A stretch of DNA of 64,000 nucleotides from an uncultured bacterium (GTDB taxonomy: Bacteria > Pseudomonadota > Gammaproteobacteria > Burkholderiales > Burkholderiaceae_E), in the NCBI GenBank assembly GCA_903907905.1, contig CAIVPX010000175.1, positions 1 to 64,000 on the forward strand, in the 5' to 3' direction. This document shows, in pieces, positions 34,588-43,896 of the stretch. The translations under genes were made by a program, and so were the position numbers. The number at the start of each line of letters is the position of its first letter. Position 1 is the first letter of the stretch. The notes under the pieces are model-generated. The model saw nothing but the letters and a program-made list of their open reading frames with translations. It ran no database searches and was not told the DNA's origin.

Positions 34588-35871
34588 TCATCCCTTGCCC
34601 ATGATCAGTTCGGGCAGGAACAGTGAAATAGCGGGGAAGTAGGTGAGCAGGATCAGCGTGACGATGAGCGGAATGAGCATGGGCATGATCGCGATGGTCA
34701 CCTTCTCGAAGGGCACCCGCGCGACTTCCGAGACGACATACAGCCCGATCCCCATGGGCGGGGTGGCGATGCCGATAAGGAGCGCCAGTTGCACCATGAT
34801 GCCGAAGTGAACGCGGTCAACCCCGTAGCGGTCGATGAGTGGCAACAGGGTGGGCACCAGGATGAGCTTGGCGGGCACGCCTTCGACAAAGCAGCCGATG
34901 ATCAGGAAGAAGACGATCAGCAAGCCCAGAAAGACGTATTTGGAGTCGGTGACCGAGAGCATGGCCTGCGCGAGTTGCTGCGGCGCCTGCTCGATGGCCA
35001 GAAGCCAGCCCATGACTGTGGAAAAACCGATGATGACCATGACCACCGAGCTCATGGTCATGGTCTCGGTGAGCGCCTTCCAGACCAGCGCCCAGCTGAG
35101 CTGGCGGTAGATGAGCGCCACGATGATGGCGTAGGCACACGCGAGTACGCCTGCCTCGGTGGCCGTGGTGTAGCCAGTGACGATCGCCGCCATGATGATG
35201 CCGGGGGCCACCAGCGCCGTGAGCCCGTCCCGGGCGGCCGTGAGGACCTGCCGCAGGCTGGCGCGCGGTTGTACCGGGATATTGAAGCGCGTGGCGTACA
35301 CGCGGTTGAAAATCATCAGGGACACGCCAACCAGAATGCCGGGAATCAGTCCGGCCAGGAACAACCTTGCCACCGAAGTGCCCGACAGATAGGCGTACAC
35401 GACCAGCCCGACCGAGGGCGGAATGATGGGACCCACGATGGCCGATGCGACCGTGAGCGCGGCGGCGAAGTCGGCCGGGTAGCCGCGCTCGCGCATGGCC
35501 TTGACCTCGAGCTGCCCGAGCCCCGCGATGTCACCGACGGCCGTGCCATTGACTCCCGCAAACACCATCGAGGCCAGCACGTTGACCTGAGCGAGTCCGG
35601 CCTTCATGTGGCCCACGAGGGTCATGGCGAAGGTGAAGATCCGGTCGGTCATGCCGCTGACATTCATCAGATTGCCGGCCAGGATGAAGAAGGGCACGGC
35701 CACCAGCGAGGCATTGTCGATGCCTTCGAGAATCTGCTGGGGGACGATGTAGAGCCCTTCGCCGTAACCGGCGCTGATGAGGGTGATGACCACCGCGCCG
35801 CCGATCGCCATGGCCACAGGTACCCTGAGCAGCATCAGCAGGCTGAAACCGAGAAACAGTGCGGTGGCCAT
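34588..35871 (-). CDS. dctM: TRAP transporter large permease DctM
   Basis: This 427-residue membrane protein carries the substrate/Na+ path of a tripartite ATP-independent periplasmic transporter. It has about 12-13 hydrophobic segments over its length. Family hallmarks are the start LFLGFSLLMLLRVPVAMAIGG, VPFFILAGNLMN, GMTDRIF, AGVNGTAVGDIAGLG, GPIIPPSVGLVVYAY and ATPPMGIGLYVVSEVA. It is 14 nt behind dctQ. Confidence 0.93.
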   Translation of the reverse strand: MATALFLGFSLLMLLRVPVAMAIGGAVVITLISAGYGEGLYIVPQQILEGIDNASLVAVPFFILAGNLMNVSGMTDRIFTFAMTLVGHMKAGLAQVNVLASMVFAGVNGTAVGDIAGLGQLEVKAMRERGYPADFAAALTVASAIVGPIIPPSVGLVVYAYLSGTSVARLFLAGLIPGILVGVSLMIFNRVYATRFNIPVQPRASLRQVLTAARDGLTALVAPGIIMAAIVTGYTTATEAGVLACAYAIIVALIYRQLSWALVWKALTETMTMSSVVMVIIGFSTVMGWLLAIEQAPQQLAQAMLSVTDSKYVFLGLLIVFFLIIGCFVEGVPAKLILVPTLLPLIDRYGVDRVHFGIMVQLALLIGIATPPMGIGLYVVSEVARVPFEKVTIAIMPMLIPLIVTLILLTYFPAISLFLPELIMGKG

Positions 35872-35885
35872 TCTCGATGTCGTCC

Positions 35886-36407
35886 TCAGTGGGCGCCGTC
35901 GTAGTGCTTGACCGCCTCGGGTTCGCCCCCTAGCGCGCCCAGCAGATCGCGCAGAAAATGCAGACCGATCAGTGCGGCCGATGCAAACAGCGGGACGCTC
36001 ATCCAGTAGCGTTCAAGCGCGATGAGTTCCATGCTGCCCACCTGCGCCTCCAGGGTTCTCGGTGCTTCAATCAGTAGCAGAACCATCAGCGCAATGATGA
36101 TTACGTCGGACAGGATGCGCGTAACATGCCGCGCCCGAGGGCCGATCCGGTCAACCAGAAAGTCGACCGTGATGTCGTTCGCACGCCGGTAGATTACGAA
36201 AAACCCCAGGAAACTCATCCAGACGAACAGCAGTCCCGTCCAGGGCCAGATGAAGTTGATGTTGCGGTCTGTGAGCGCGCGCCAGACAATGTTGAACAGG
36301 TTGAGCAGCAGCATAAGCCCGAGGCAGGCATTGGCGAGCGCCAGAAACAGTCTCTCGGCGTGCCCGAGAAATCGCTCGATCTGGGCCGATGCCTGGGTCA
36401 GGTTCAT
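35886..36407 (-). CDS. dctQ: TRAP transporter small permease DctQ
   Basis: This 173-residue protein has four membrane segments (roughly 25-45, 60-80, 98-118 and 138-160), the DctQ layout, with the conserved WPWTGLLFVWMSFLGFFV segment near the second helix. It overlaps dctP by four bases (ATGA), so translation is coupled. It holds the large permease and the binding protein together in the complex. Confidence 0.9.
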   Translation of the reverse strand: MNLTQASAQIERFLGHAERLFLALANACLGLMLLLNLFNIVWRALTDRNINFIWPWTGLLFVWMSFLGFFVIYRRANDITVDFLVDRIGPRARHVTRILSDVIIIALMVLLLIEAPRTLEAQVGSMELIALERYWMSVPLFASAALIGLHFLRDLLGALGGEPEAVKHYDGAH

Positions 36408-37390
36408 CGGGTCTTCTCGACGGTCTCCAGCAGGCCTTTGGGCAGTTCGCCCTTGGCCTCCATCTGTCGGTAATAGCCCTGCATCCGGGTCACCCAGGGG
36501 TCGAGGTTAGGTGTACTGAAGGTGGCGCCTTTCGACTTCATGCGCGCGAGCGACTCGTCGACCACTTCGCTCATGATCCGGGCACTGAAGCTGGCGGCGT
36601 CCTGCTGGGCCTTGAGCAAGGCTTCTTGGTGCGGTTTGGGCAGACCGTCGAAGGCCTTCTGATTCATCATGAAGGCGATGGACTGCCAGTATTCGTCGAT
36701 CCGGGTGATGTGGGGCGCGACCTCGAAGAACTTCATGCTCTCGACCAGCGCCACCGGGCTGATGACCGCATTGACTACGCCCCGGTCGATGGCCTCGTAG
36801 GTTTCTGCCCAGCCAAGGACGCGAACTTCAGCCCCCAAATGGGCCCAGGTGTCGACCGCGATGCGGGAGTTGTGCATTCGGACCTTGATGCCGGCCAACT
36901 CTTCGATCCGGCTGATGGGCTTCTTGCTGAGCAGCACCCGGTAGGGGCCACGCAGGGTATTGGTGTGATCACCCAGGATGCCGATGCCCGCCTTGGCCTT
37001 GGCTTGTTCGAACCATGCGGTGACGAGCGGGGAGTGCATGAACCGTACCCAATGTTCGCGGTCCTTGAACTGAAAAGCGCCCGCAGTCCACTTGATGTCG
37101 GGCACCCACTTTTCCATGAAGGAGGAGCCCTCGGCGTAAAGCTGGAGTGTGCCGATCTTCAACTGCTCAAGAACGGCCGCTTCCTTGCCGAGCTGTTCAT
37201 TGGGGTAGACGGTGACCTTGAGCTTGCCGCCCGAGTGAAGCGCTACCTGATCGGCGAAATGCTGGAACACCCGACCTTCGGGGCCCTCGGGGGGCATCTT
37301 CGTGGCCATGCGCCAGGTGGTTTGCGCGCAGGCAGTGCCTGTGCTCCAGCCGAGCAGGGCGGCAACCAGCAGGACCAGGGTTCGTTTCAT
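36404..37390 (-). CDS. dctP: TRAP transporter periplasmic binding protein DctP
   Basis: This 328-residue protein has a signal peptide (MKRTLVLLVAALLGWSTGTA, cleavage near CAQ) and then the DctP fold: WRMATKMPPEGPEGRVFQHF, YPNEQLGKEAAVLEQLKIG and the conserved ligand Arg in LAGIKVRMHNS, which normally pairs with a substrate carboxylate. The ATG at 37390 follows CCGGAGG. It is the first gene of a six-gene operon (dctP, dctQ, dctM, ligase, AtzG-like, amidase). Confidence 0.93.
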   Translation of the reverse strand: MKRTLVLLVAALLGWSTGTACAQTTWRMATKMPPEGPEGRVFQHFADQVALHSGGKLKVTVYPNEQLGKEAAVLEQLKIGTLQLYAEGSSFMEKWVPDIKWTAGAFQFKDREHWVRFMHSPLVTAWFEQAKAKAGIGILGDHTNTLRGPYRVLLSKKPISRIEELAGIKVRMHNSRIAVDTWAHLGAEVRVLGWAETYEAIDRGVVNAVISPVALVESMKFFEVAPHITRIDEYWQSIAFMMNQKAFDGLPKPHQEALLKAQQDAASFSARIMSEVVDESLARMKSKGATFSTPNLDPWVTRMQGYYRQMEAKGELPKGLLETVEKTR

Positions 37391-37418
37391 GGTGGACCTC
37401 CGGGGCAATCGGGTCGGT

Positions 37419-37447
37419 GCTTGCAGCAAGCGCCGGCGCCGAGTGTA
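37419..37447 (-). promoter_or_regulatory. candidate promoter/operator of the TRAP-amidase operon
   Basis: On the minus strand TACACT (complement of 37442-37447) could be a -10. Just downstream, at the expected transcription start, is the perfect palindrome GCTTGC-A-GCAAGC (37419-37431), 29-41 bp before dctP. A repressor bound there would block initiation. The -35 is not evident. Confidence 0.28.
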
Positions 37448-37586
37448 AGCATCGGGCGATCATTGCACGGTCCCCGTCACCAGGCAAGGACCGCGCCGCG
37501 CGCGGGTGCGCGCCCGGAGCGCGGTGCCGGGCACCGGCCAGCGGCGGGCGCGCCGGCCTCATCGAAGCGGGGGTGAACCCGAGCCC

Positions 37587-39812
37587 TCAGCGAGTCCAGC
37601 CCAGGACGTCGCGCAGCACGGACCAGCGTGGCGGGCGTGCCTTCTCGACTGCGCGCCCGAGAATCCAGTAGGCGTAGGTGGTGTCGACTTCCCCGGAGGC
37701 ACGGGCCGAGGTGATCCAGGCATCGAAGGTGCGGCGCAGCGACCCGTCATCATTCGCGATCGGATAGGCAACCGGCAGGGTCGTGGTGGGTTTGGGAACG
37801 ACCATGCCGAAACGCGGGTACAAGAGGCTCCAGGCCGAGGCGATTTCCGAGGGCATGACGATTGCGTCGAGCCCGGGCGCTCCGGCCTTGAGCAATTCTT
37901 CAAGCGCACTGTTGCTAGCAATTGGGGTGATCTGAGCCTTGCGCAGTCCGCCGCGCGCGAAATTGACATCCTGCTGCAGGACGCCGATGCGGAGTTTGGT
38001 TTCATTCGCGTACAGCGTCGCCCAGTCCGCCAGGGGCCCACGCTTGGCATCGGGTGCGAGGAACCCGACCGAGGACTCATAAATGGTGGCACTCATCTGA
38101 AAACGCTCGGCGGAATTGACTGACACGATCTGGCTCGACATGACGATGTCGCAGACGCCGCGATCAAGAAGCGTGGCGGCCTGCCCGACCGAATCTGCTG
38201 GCAGAAACTCTGCGGGGAGCGACAGACTGCGGCTGAAGTGCCGGGCCACCTCGATGTCGAAGCCCACCAACTGGGAAGGTGTCGCTGAATTGAAATAGGC
38301 GAGAGGGTAGTTGTCGGTCAGGTAGCAGAAGCGGATTGCCCCGCGTGACCGGATGGCCGACATGGAGACTGGCTTGTCAGGCGGCTCCTGTTCGAGCGCC
38401 CAATCGGGCAGCGTCTTGTAGACCTTGCCCGGGAGCGAGTCGTCATCCGGGTAGCTGAGGCTCTTGAGCATCTGGTCCTTGGTGTAAGGGGCCACCACCA
38501 CGTAGGTGTAGAAGGCGCGGATGCCACCCAGCAGGGCCAGCAGCAAAACCATAAGAAACAGGACCAATCGCAGCAGCGGCGCGACACGCAGGCGCAACTG
38601 TCCCTGAATGGCAAAGGTGCCGATCAGCGCGACGCAGGTAAGGTGCATGGCCCCGAGCATGGCGCTGAAGCGGATATTGAAGAGGTCGGCCGTCATGAAG
38701 AGCTGAAACAGGTCGGCGGGCAATTCGAGGGCTTGCAGGAGTGCCGGGATCGCCAGCTTGGGGCCACCGAACAGGCTGGGCAGCCCGATCGCGATGATGG
38801 TCGGCAGTTGTGAGGCTGACAGGGGCGATCCGATGTACCAGGCCGCGAACACCACGAAGATGAGGCAGGTGATCTGGGCAATATCGGGGAAGTTATAGGC
38901 CGAAGGCACCAGAAAATCGACTGGCGAGGCATCGTGGGTGCCCGCCTCGCCGCCCCGCGCGATACGGCCTGACCGCCCCTGCTCGATGAGGTTGCGGCTG
39001 GCGGCGATGACCAGGGGCAAGCTGAGCGTCACGCTGCCGGTGGCCAGCGCCGTCAGCATCGGCGCGCGCATTTCCCGGGCAATCTGGGAAAAGCCGAGCG
39101 GGGTGGTCGCTGCGATCAGTGCCGGCACGAACCAGAGGCTCAGTAGCAGGCAGATGGATACGAACACCACCATGTATACCTGCAGCCGGATGAGGTCCGC
39201 AGGATCAATGGTGGCAGCGGCGCCCGTCGTGAGGGCGAAGATGCCATAGGGCGTCAGCGCGGCAACCAGCCGGGTCATGCTGAACAGGGCATTGGTGAGG
39301 ACCCGCACGGGCGCAAGCAGCGCTTCCTTGTCGGGCAGGCGGATGAGGGCCACCGCAAGCAGGATGCTGAACACCACCACGGCAGGCAGCATGCCGTTGG
39401 CCATCGCATAAAACGGGTTGGAGGGAATGAACACCTTAAACAGGTCGGGCGACGACTGTTCGAGCAGGTCGCTGGTGCTGAAAAACGAGGCTGAGGTCCA
39501 GTTGGGAAGCGCAAGCGCCGACAGCAGCAAGACCAAAACACCCACACCCCAAAGCGCGAGCAGCAGACCGCCCGCATACAGCGTGATCATTTTGGCGCGC
39601 GTCAGCGTGAGGCTGCCCAGAGCCACCAACAGAGAGCTCATGAGGAAGGGCAGCAAGGCGATCTGCAGCAGGCTGATGAACACACTGCCCACGACCTTGA
39701 GCCAGGCCGCTTTCTCACCGAAAAACAGGCCGCAGACCACGCCCAGCGCGAGTCCCAGGAGGGCTTGCTGCGCCAGGCTCAAACCGCGGTGGGGCGTGGA
39801 GGCCAGGGTCAT
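37587..39812 (-). CDS. dicarboxylate/amino-acid:cation symporter fused to a solute-binding (SBP_bac_3-like) domain
   Basis: This is a 741-residue fusion. Residues about 1-430 are a GltP/DctA-type symporter with several membrane helices; ITCLIFVVFAAWYIG and the IAIGLPSLFGGPKLAIPALL hairpin match that family. A further membrane helix (about 425-445) leads into a C-terminal domain of about 270 residues like amino-acid ABC binding proteins: RSRGAIRFCYLTDNYPLAYF, VGFDIEVARHFSRSL, DRGVCDIVMSS and QQDVNFARGG. The ATG follows AAGGAG. It may capture and deliver, or sense, its own substrate. It is separate from the TRAP operon by 196 bp. Confidence 0.88.
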   Translation of the reverse strand: MTLASTPHRGLSLAQQALLGLALGVVCGLFFGEKAAWLKVVGSVFISLLQIALLPFLMSSLLVALGSLTLTRAKMITLYAGGLLLALWGVGVLVLLLSALALPNWTSASFFSTSDLLEQSSPDLFKVFIPSNPFYAMANGMLPAVVVFSILLAVALIRLPDKEALLAPVRVLTNALFSMTRLVAALTPYGIFALTTGAAATIDPADLIRLQVYMVVFVSICLLLSLWFVPALIAATTPLGFSQIAREMRAPMLTALATGSVTLSLPLVIAASRNLIEQGRSGRIARGGEAGTHDASPVDFLVPSAYNFPDIAQITCLIFVVFAAWYIGSPLSASQLPTIIAIGLPSLFGGPKLAIPALLQALELPADLFQLFMTADLFNIRFSAMLGAMHLTCVALIGTFAIQGQLRLRVAPLLRLVLFLMVLLLALLGGIRAFYTYVVVAPYTKDQMLKSLSYPDDDSLPGKVYKTLPDWALEQEPPDKPVSMSAIRSRGAIRFCYLTDNYPLAYFNSATPSQLVGFDIEVARHFSRSLSLPAEFLPADSVGQAATLLDRGVCDIVMSSQIVSVNSAERFQMSATIYESSVGFLAPDAKRGPLADWATLYANETKLRIGVLQQDVNFARGGLRKAQITPIASNSALEELLKAGAPGLDAIVMPSEIASAWSLLYPRFGMVVPKPTTTLPVAYPIANDDGSLRRTFDAWITSARASGEVDTTYAYWILGRAVEKARPPRWSVLRDVLGWTR

Positions 39813-39951
39813 GAAGACTCCTTGGGCGGCCCGTGGCGCGGCACGGCCGGCGCGGCGCCTTCTGCCAGTCTAATGGACATGGCATGGGCAACTTGGGTGC
39901 TTGAAGGTTCGGTCCGCATGGGCATGGGCAGGGGCAGGCTGGTGGGTCAGA

Positions 39952-40731
39952 TCAGGCGACGTCATTTTGCCTGAGGCCGGCCCGCCAGAGCCAGATTGCG
40001 TAGGCCGCCGCACAGCCAACGCCCGCCGTGTAGCCGAGCCCGGCGCCCAAAACCGGCAGGGCGAACCCGGTCGCCAGCAGGAAAAGAGTGAGCCCCCTCA
40101 TGCCGCGGGCAAATCCCTTGAGCAGGCTGCGTGTTTGCCCGGCGCCATAGAGCGCCCGGGTGAAGGCGGGCAGAATCGAACCGTTGATGGGGTAGGTGAG
40201 CAACATGGCGCTCGCGAAGGCCGGAGCGTCGCCTGCCATCAGCATGACCCATGCCGTCACCCCGACGGCGGCCACCAGCCGCAGGGCGAACTCGATCGGC
40301 GGAATCGGTACGCCGCCAGTGGCAGGGAGGCCATCAGGCATCAGTCGGGGCGCGACCAGCCCACTGAGCAGTCCCAGCGCGACCAGCACCCCTCCGGGCA
40401 CGGGCAGCGCCCAGTTCAGGCCCGATACAGTGAAGAACACCAGCGTGGCGCCCAGCAGCGACTGCCACCAGTTGAAGCGGGACACCAGCCAGGCCATGGT
40501 GACGATGTGAGCCACGCAGGCCGTCAGGTTACCGATCGTGGCCAGGCAGATGTCGGCGACGCGCTGCGCGCTGAGATCGATGAGCAAAAGACCGATCAGC
40601 GGGGCCATGATGATCGGAAACCCCGCCACGAGTCCACCGATCCGGTGCCCGAAACGGCGCGACGCCCAGGTGGCGACCAGCATGCTGAGGGCGACGAGTG
40701 AAAGCTTGGCGATGAGGAGAAGCGCGGTCAT
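39952..40731 (-). CDS. integral membrane protein of unknown function
   Basis: This 259-residue protein is almost wholly hydrophobic, with about eight predicted membrane segments and short polar loops (TWASRRFGHRIGGLVAGFPI near the N-terminus, ending WLWRAGLRQNDVA). The repeated glycine-rich helices suggest a small permease, but I recognise no family. It starts 16 nt after the stop of the RND pump gene, so it may be read with the efflux operon. Confidence 0.7.
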   Translation of the reverse strand: MTALLLIAKLSLVALSMLVATWASRRFGHRIGGLVAGFPIIMAPLIGLLLIDLSAQRVADICLATIGNLTACVAHIVTMAWLVSRFNWWQSLLGATLVFFTVSGLNWALPVPGGVLVALGLLSGLVAPRLMPDGLPATGGVPIPPIEFALRLVAAVGVTAWVMLMAGDAPAFASAMLLTYPINGSILPAFTRALYGAGQTRSLLKGFARGMRGLTLFLLATGFALPVLGAGLGYTAGVGCAAAYAIWLWRAGLRQNDVA

Positions 40732-40747
40732 GGGGTGGCGCGTGGCT

Positions 40748-43700
40748 TTATGAGGCTCTCCTCAAGCCGGTACCGAGCAGGCGTCCAAGCAGGCGCCCGA
40801 GCAGTCGCTGCAGGTCGTCAATCAGGACAAACACGGCAGGAATGACCAGAAGGCTCAGAAATGTAGAGGTGATCAGTCCGCCAATTACGGCAATGGCCAT
40901 GGGTGAGCGAAAACTGCCGTCGGCACTGCCCCATTGCAGCGCGATGGGCAGCATGCCGGCGCCCATGGCGATGGTGGTCATGACAATGGGCCGTGCACGT
41001 TTTTGACAGGCATCCAGCAGGGCGTCCAACCGGCTCATGGCGCCCACCGCCGGCCGACCATCGCTGCCGTCATGACCGCGACGCGCAACGATCGCGTACT
41101 CGACGAGCAGGATCGAGTTCTTGGTGGCGATGCCCATCAGCATGATGAGGCCGATGAGCGAGGGCATTGAGAAACTCTGCCGGGCCATCAGCAACGCGAC
41201 GAATGCGCCGCCCAGCGACAGGGGTAACGCGGCGAGAATGGTGACCGGGTGGAGGAAATCCTTGAACAGCAGCACCAGTACGATGTAGATGCACAGCAGC
41301 CCGGTAAGCATGGCCAGACCAAAGCTCGCAAAGAGTTCTTCCATCACTTCGGCATCGCCCACTTCCACCACCCTGACGCCGGCGGGGAGCGAGCGGATCG
41401 AGGGCAGCCTTTGCACCGCCTCGGTGACCTCGCCCAGAGGCAGGCCCGAGAGCTCGATCTCGAAGCTGATATTGCGCGACCGGTCGTAGCGATCGATCAC
41501 GGCGGGGCCGCCCACCAGTTCGAGGCTCGCCACCTGCGCGAGCATCACCGGGCCGCGTGCGCCCGGAACGGTAAGGCGTTCGAGCAGGGGCAGGTCGTGC
41601 CGGGCGTCGTCGGCAAGCTTCACCACGATCGGGACCTGGCGTTGCGCCAGATTGAGCTTGGGAAGCGCCACATCGTAGTCGCCCAGCGTGGCGATTCGGA
41701 GCGTTTCGCCGATGGCCACACTGGTGACCCCCAGGTCGGCCGCCCGCGCAAAGTCGGGCCGCACACGGATTTCCGGGCGAATCAGGCTGGCGTTGGAGGC
41801 GACGCTACCGAGCCCGGGAATCGTGCGCAGGTCTTTCTCGACCTCAAGGGCTGCAGCCTGAAGAATCTGTGGATTTTCTGAGCTGAGGACGAGCACGTAG
41901 CGCTCGCCCGAACTACCCAGACCGACCTTGCTGCGAACTGCAGGCAGGGCGTCGAGCGCGCCTCGAATGCGGTTCTCGATCACTTGTTTGCGTGCGCGCT
42001 CGCCGCGAGGCGCCAACAGGATGGTCAGCGTCGCGCGGCGTACCTCGGCGCCGGTACTAGCGCTGAAGGGGTCGCCGCCCGCCTTGCCCGCGCCGATCGT
42101 GGTGTAGACGCTGCGCACTTCGGGCAACTCGCGCAATAGCGCGCGCGCCGCTTCGGCAGTGGCCAGCGTCTGCGAAAGGGTGGAGCCTGGCTGCAGTTCC
42201 AGCGTAACCTGGGTTTGCGAGTTGTCATCCGGCGGGATGAAGCCCTTGGGCAGCAACGGAATGAGTGAAATCGACCCGACGAAAAACGCCAGCGCCAGTG
42301 CAACCGTGACGAAGCGATGTCGCAGGCACCACCGCGCCAGACGCAGGTAAATGGCAATCCATCGCGGTTCGTGCACGTCTCCTATCTGAACGATGGGCCG
42401 CATCAGATAGGCGGCCATCATCGGCGTGAGCACGCGTGCCACGACCAGTGAGGCAAAGACGGCCAGCGAGGCGGTCCAGCCAAACTGCTTGAAAAACTTG
42501 CCGGCGATGCCGCTCATGAATGCAGTGGGCAGGAACACGGCGATCAGCGTGAAGGTGGTGGCAATCACCGCCAGCCCGATCTCGTCGGCGGCTTCCATGG
42601 CCGCCTGGTAAGGCGTCTTGCCCATGCGCAGATGGCGCACGATGTTCTCGACCTCGACGATGGCGTCATCCACCAGGATGCCCACCACCAGCGACAGTGC
42701 CAGCAGAGTGACCACGTTGATTGAGAAACCCAGCCACAACATGCCCACGAAGGCCGGTATCACTGAAAGCGGCAAGGCCACGGCCGACACGAAGGTGGCC
42801 CGGAAATCCCTCAGAAACAGCCACACGACCAGCACGGCGAGCACCGCGCCTTCGTATAGCAGTTTCATCGAGCCGTCGAACTCTTCCTGCACGGGCGTCA
42901 CAAAATCGAAGGCCTCGGTGAGTACGATGTGTTCATGTTCGGCCTTGAGTCGCTCGAGGGCGCGCCGCACCGCGGCTCCCACGGCCACCTCGCTTTCCCC
43001 CCGGCTTCGCGACACTTCAAAGCCGATCACGGGCTTGCCGTTCAGGAGCGCGGCCGAGCGCAATTCGCCTACCGAGTCGCTCACCCGAGCAATCTGATCA
43101 AGCCGGATTCGTCGGGCGGCGACATTGGACGCGGAGCCGATCGCGATTTCGATGGCCGCGAGTTCGGTGGCGTCCCGCACCGTGCCCAGCGTGCGAATGG
43201 GTTGTTCGGCCGACCCCAGGTCGGCCCGTCCGCCTGCGCTCTCGACCTGTACCTGTCGGAGCTGTCGGGACACTTCCGCGGCGGTCAGCCCGAGTGACTG
43301 GAGCCTTTGCGGATCGAGGTCGACCCGGATCTCGCGATTGACGCCGCCCACCCGGCTGACTGCACCCACGCCTCGGACGGCCAGCAGCGCTCGCGACACA
43401 TCGTGGTCGATGAACCAGCTGAGCGCCTCGTCGTCGAGGCGGGTCGAGCTGAGCGTGTAGGCCAGTATCGGTTGGGCAGCCAGGTCGAGCTTTTGAACCA
43501 CGGGGTCGCGCAGGTCGCCTGGTAACTCGGCACGAATCCGCTGGATGGCCGAACGTGCGTCGTCGACCGCTTCCTGCACTGGTTTTTCAAGCCGGAATTC
43601 GGCCGTGATGGTGACCGAGCCGTCCTGAATCCGGGTGGTGATGTGCTTGATCGCCTGCAAAGAGGCCAGTGAGTTTTCGATCTTGCGAGCGACATCATTT

Positions 43701-43882
43701 TCGAGCGCGGAAGGGGAGGCGCCGGGCAGGTCGGCGTTGATGATCACCGTGGGCAGGTCGATGTCGGGAAAGTTCTGCACCCTCATCGACTTGAAGGCAA
43801 GGCTGCCCGCGAAGCTCAGCATCACAAACAGCATGATGGCGGGGATCGGGTTGCGAATCGACCAGGACGAGACGTTGATCAT
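40748..43882 (-). CDS. RND efflux pump, inner-membrane subunit (HAE1 type)
   Basis: This 1044-residue proton-driven multidrug exporter is of the AcrB type and normal length. The N-terminal helix SIRNPIPAIMLFVMLSFAG is followed by the pore/porter domain (FPDIDLPTV), the paired Asp in transmembrane helix 4 (GILVDDAIVEVENI) and the Lys-bearing helix 10 segment (MGIATKNSILLVEYA). These are the proton-relay residues. It lies 14 nt after the adaptor gene in an outer membrane-adaptor-pump operon. Confidence 0.94.
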   Translation of the reverse strand: MINVSSWSIRNPIPAIMLFVMLSFAGSLAFKSMRVQNFPDIDLPTVIINADLPGASPSALENDVARKIENSLASLQAIKHITTRIQDGSVTITAEFRLEKPVQEAVDDARSAIQRIRAELPGDLRDPVVQKLDLAAQPILAYTLSSTRLDDEALSWFIDHDVSRALLAVRGVGAVSRVGGVNREIRVDLDPQRLQSLGLTAAEVSRQLRQVQVESAGGRADLGSAEQPIRTLGTVRDATELAAIEIAIGSASNVAARRIRLDQIARVSDSVGELRSAALLNGKPVIGFEVSRSRGESEVAVGAAVRRALERLKAEHEHIVLTEAFDFVTPVQEEFDGSMKLLYEGAVLAVLVVWLFLRDFRATFVSAVALPLSVIPAFVGMLWLGFSINVVTLLALSLVVGILVDDAIVEVENIVRHLRMGKTPYQAAMEAADEIGLAVIATTFTLIAVFLPTAFMSGIAGKFFKQFGWTASLAVFASLVVARVLTPMMAAYLMRPIVQIGDVHEPRWIAIYLRLARWCLRHRFVTVALALAFFVGSISLIPLLPKGFIPPDDNSQTQVTLELQPGSTLSQTLATAEAARALLRELPEVRSVYTTIGAGKAGGDPFSASTGAEVRRATLTILLAPRGERARKQVIENRIRGALDALPAVRSKVGLGSSGERYVLVLSSENPQILQAAALEVEKDLRTIPGLGSVASNASLIRPEIRVRPDFARAADLGVTSVAIGETLRIATLGDYDVALPKLNLAQRQVPIVVKLADDARHDLPLLERLTVPGARGPVMLAQVASLELVGGPAVIDRYDRSRNISFEIELSGLPLGEVTEAVQRLPSIRSLPAGVRVVEVGDAEVMEELFASFGLAMLTGLLCIYIVLVLLFKDFLHPVTILAALPLSLGGAFVALLMARQSFSMPSLIGLIMLMGIATKNSILLVEYAIVARRGHDGSDGRPAVGAMSRLDALLDACQKRARPIVMTTIAMGAGMLPIALQWGSADGSFRSPMAIAVIGGLITSTFLSLLVIPAVFVLIDDLQRLLGRLLGRLLGTGLRRAS

Positions 43883-43896
43883 GGTGATGATCGGCC

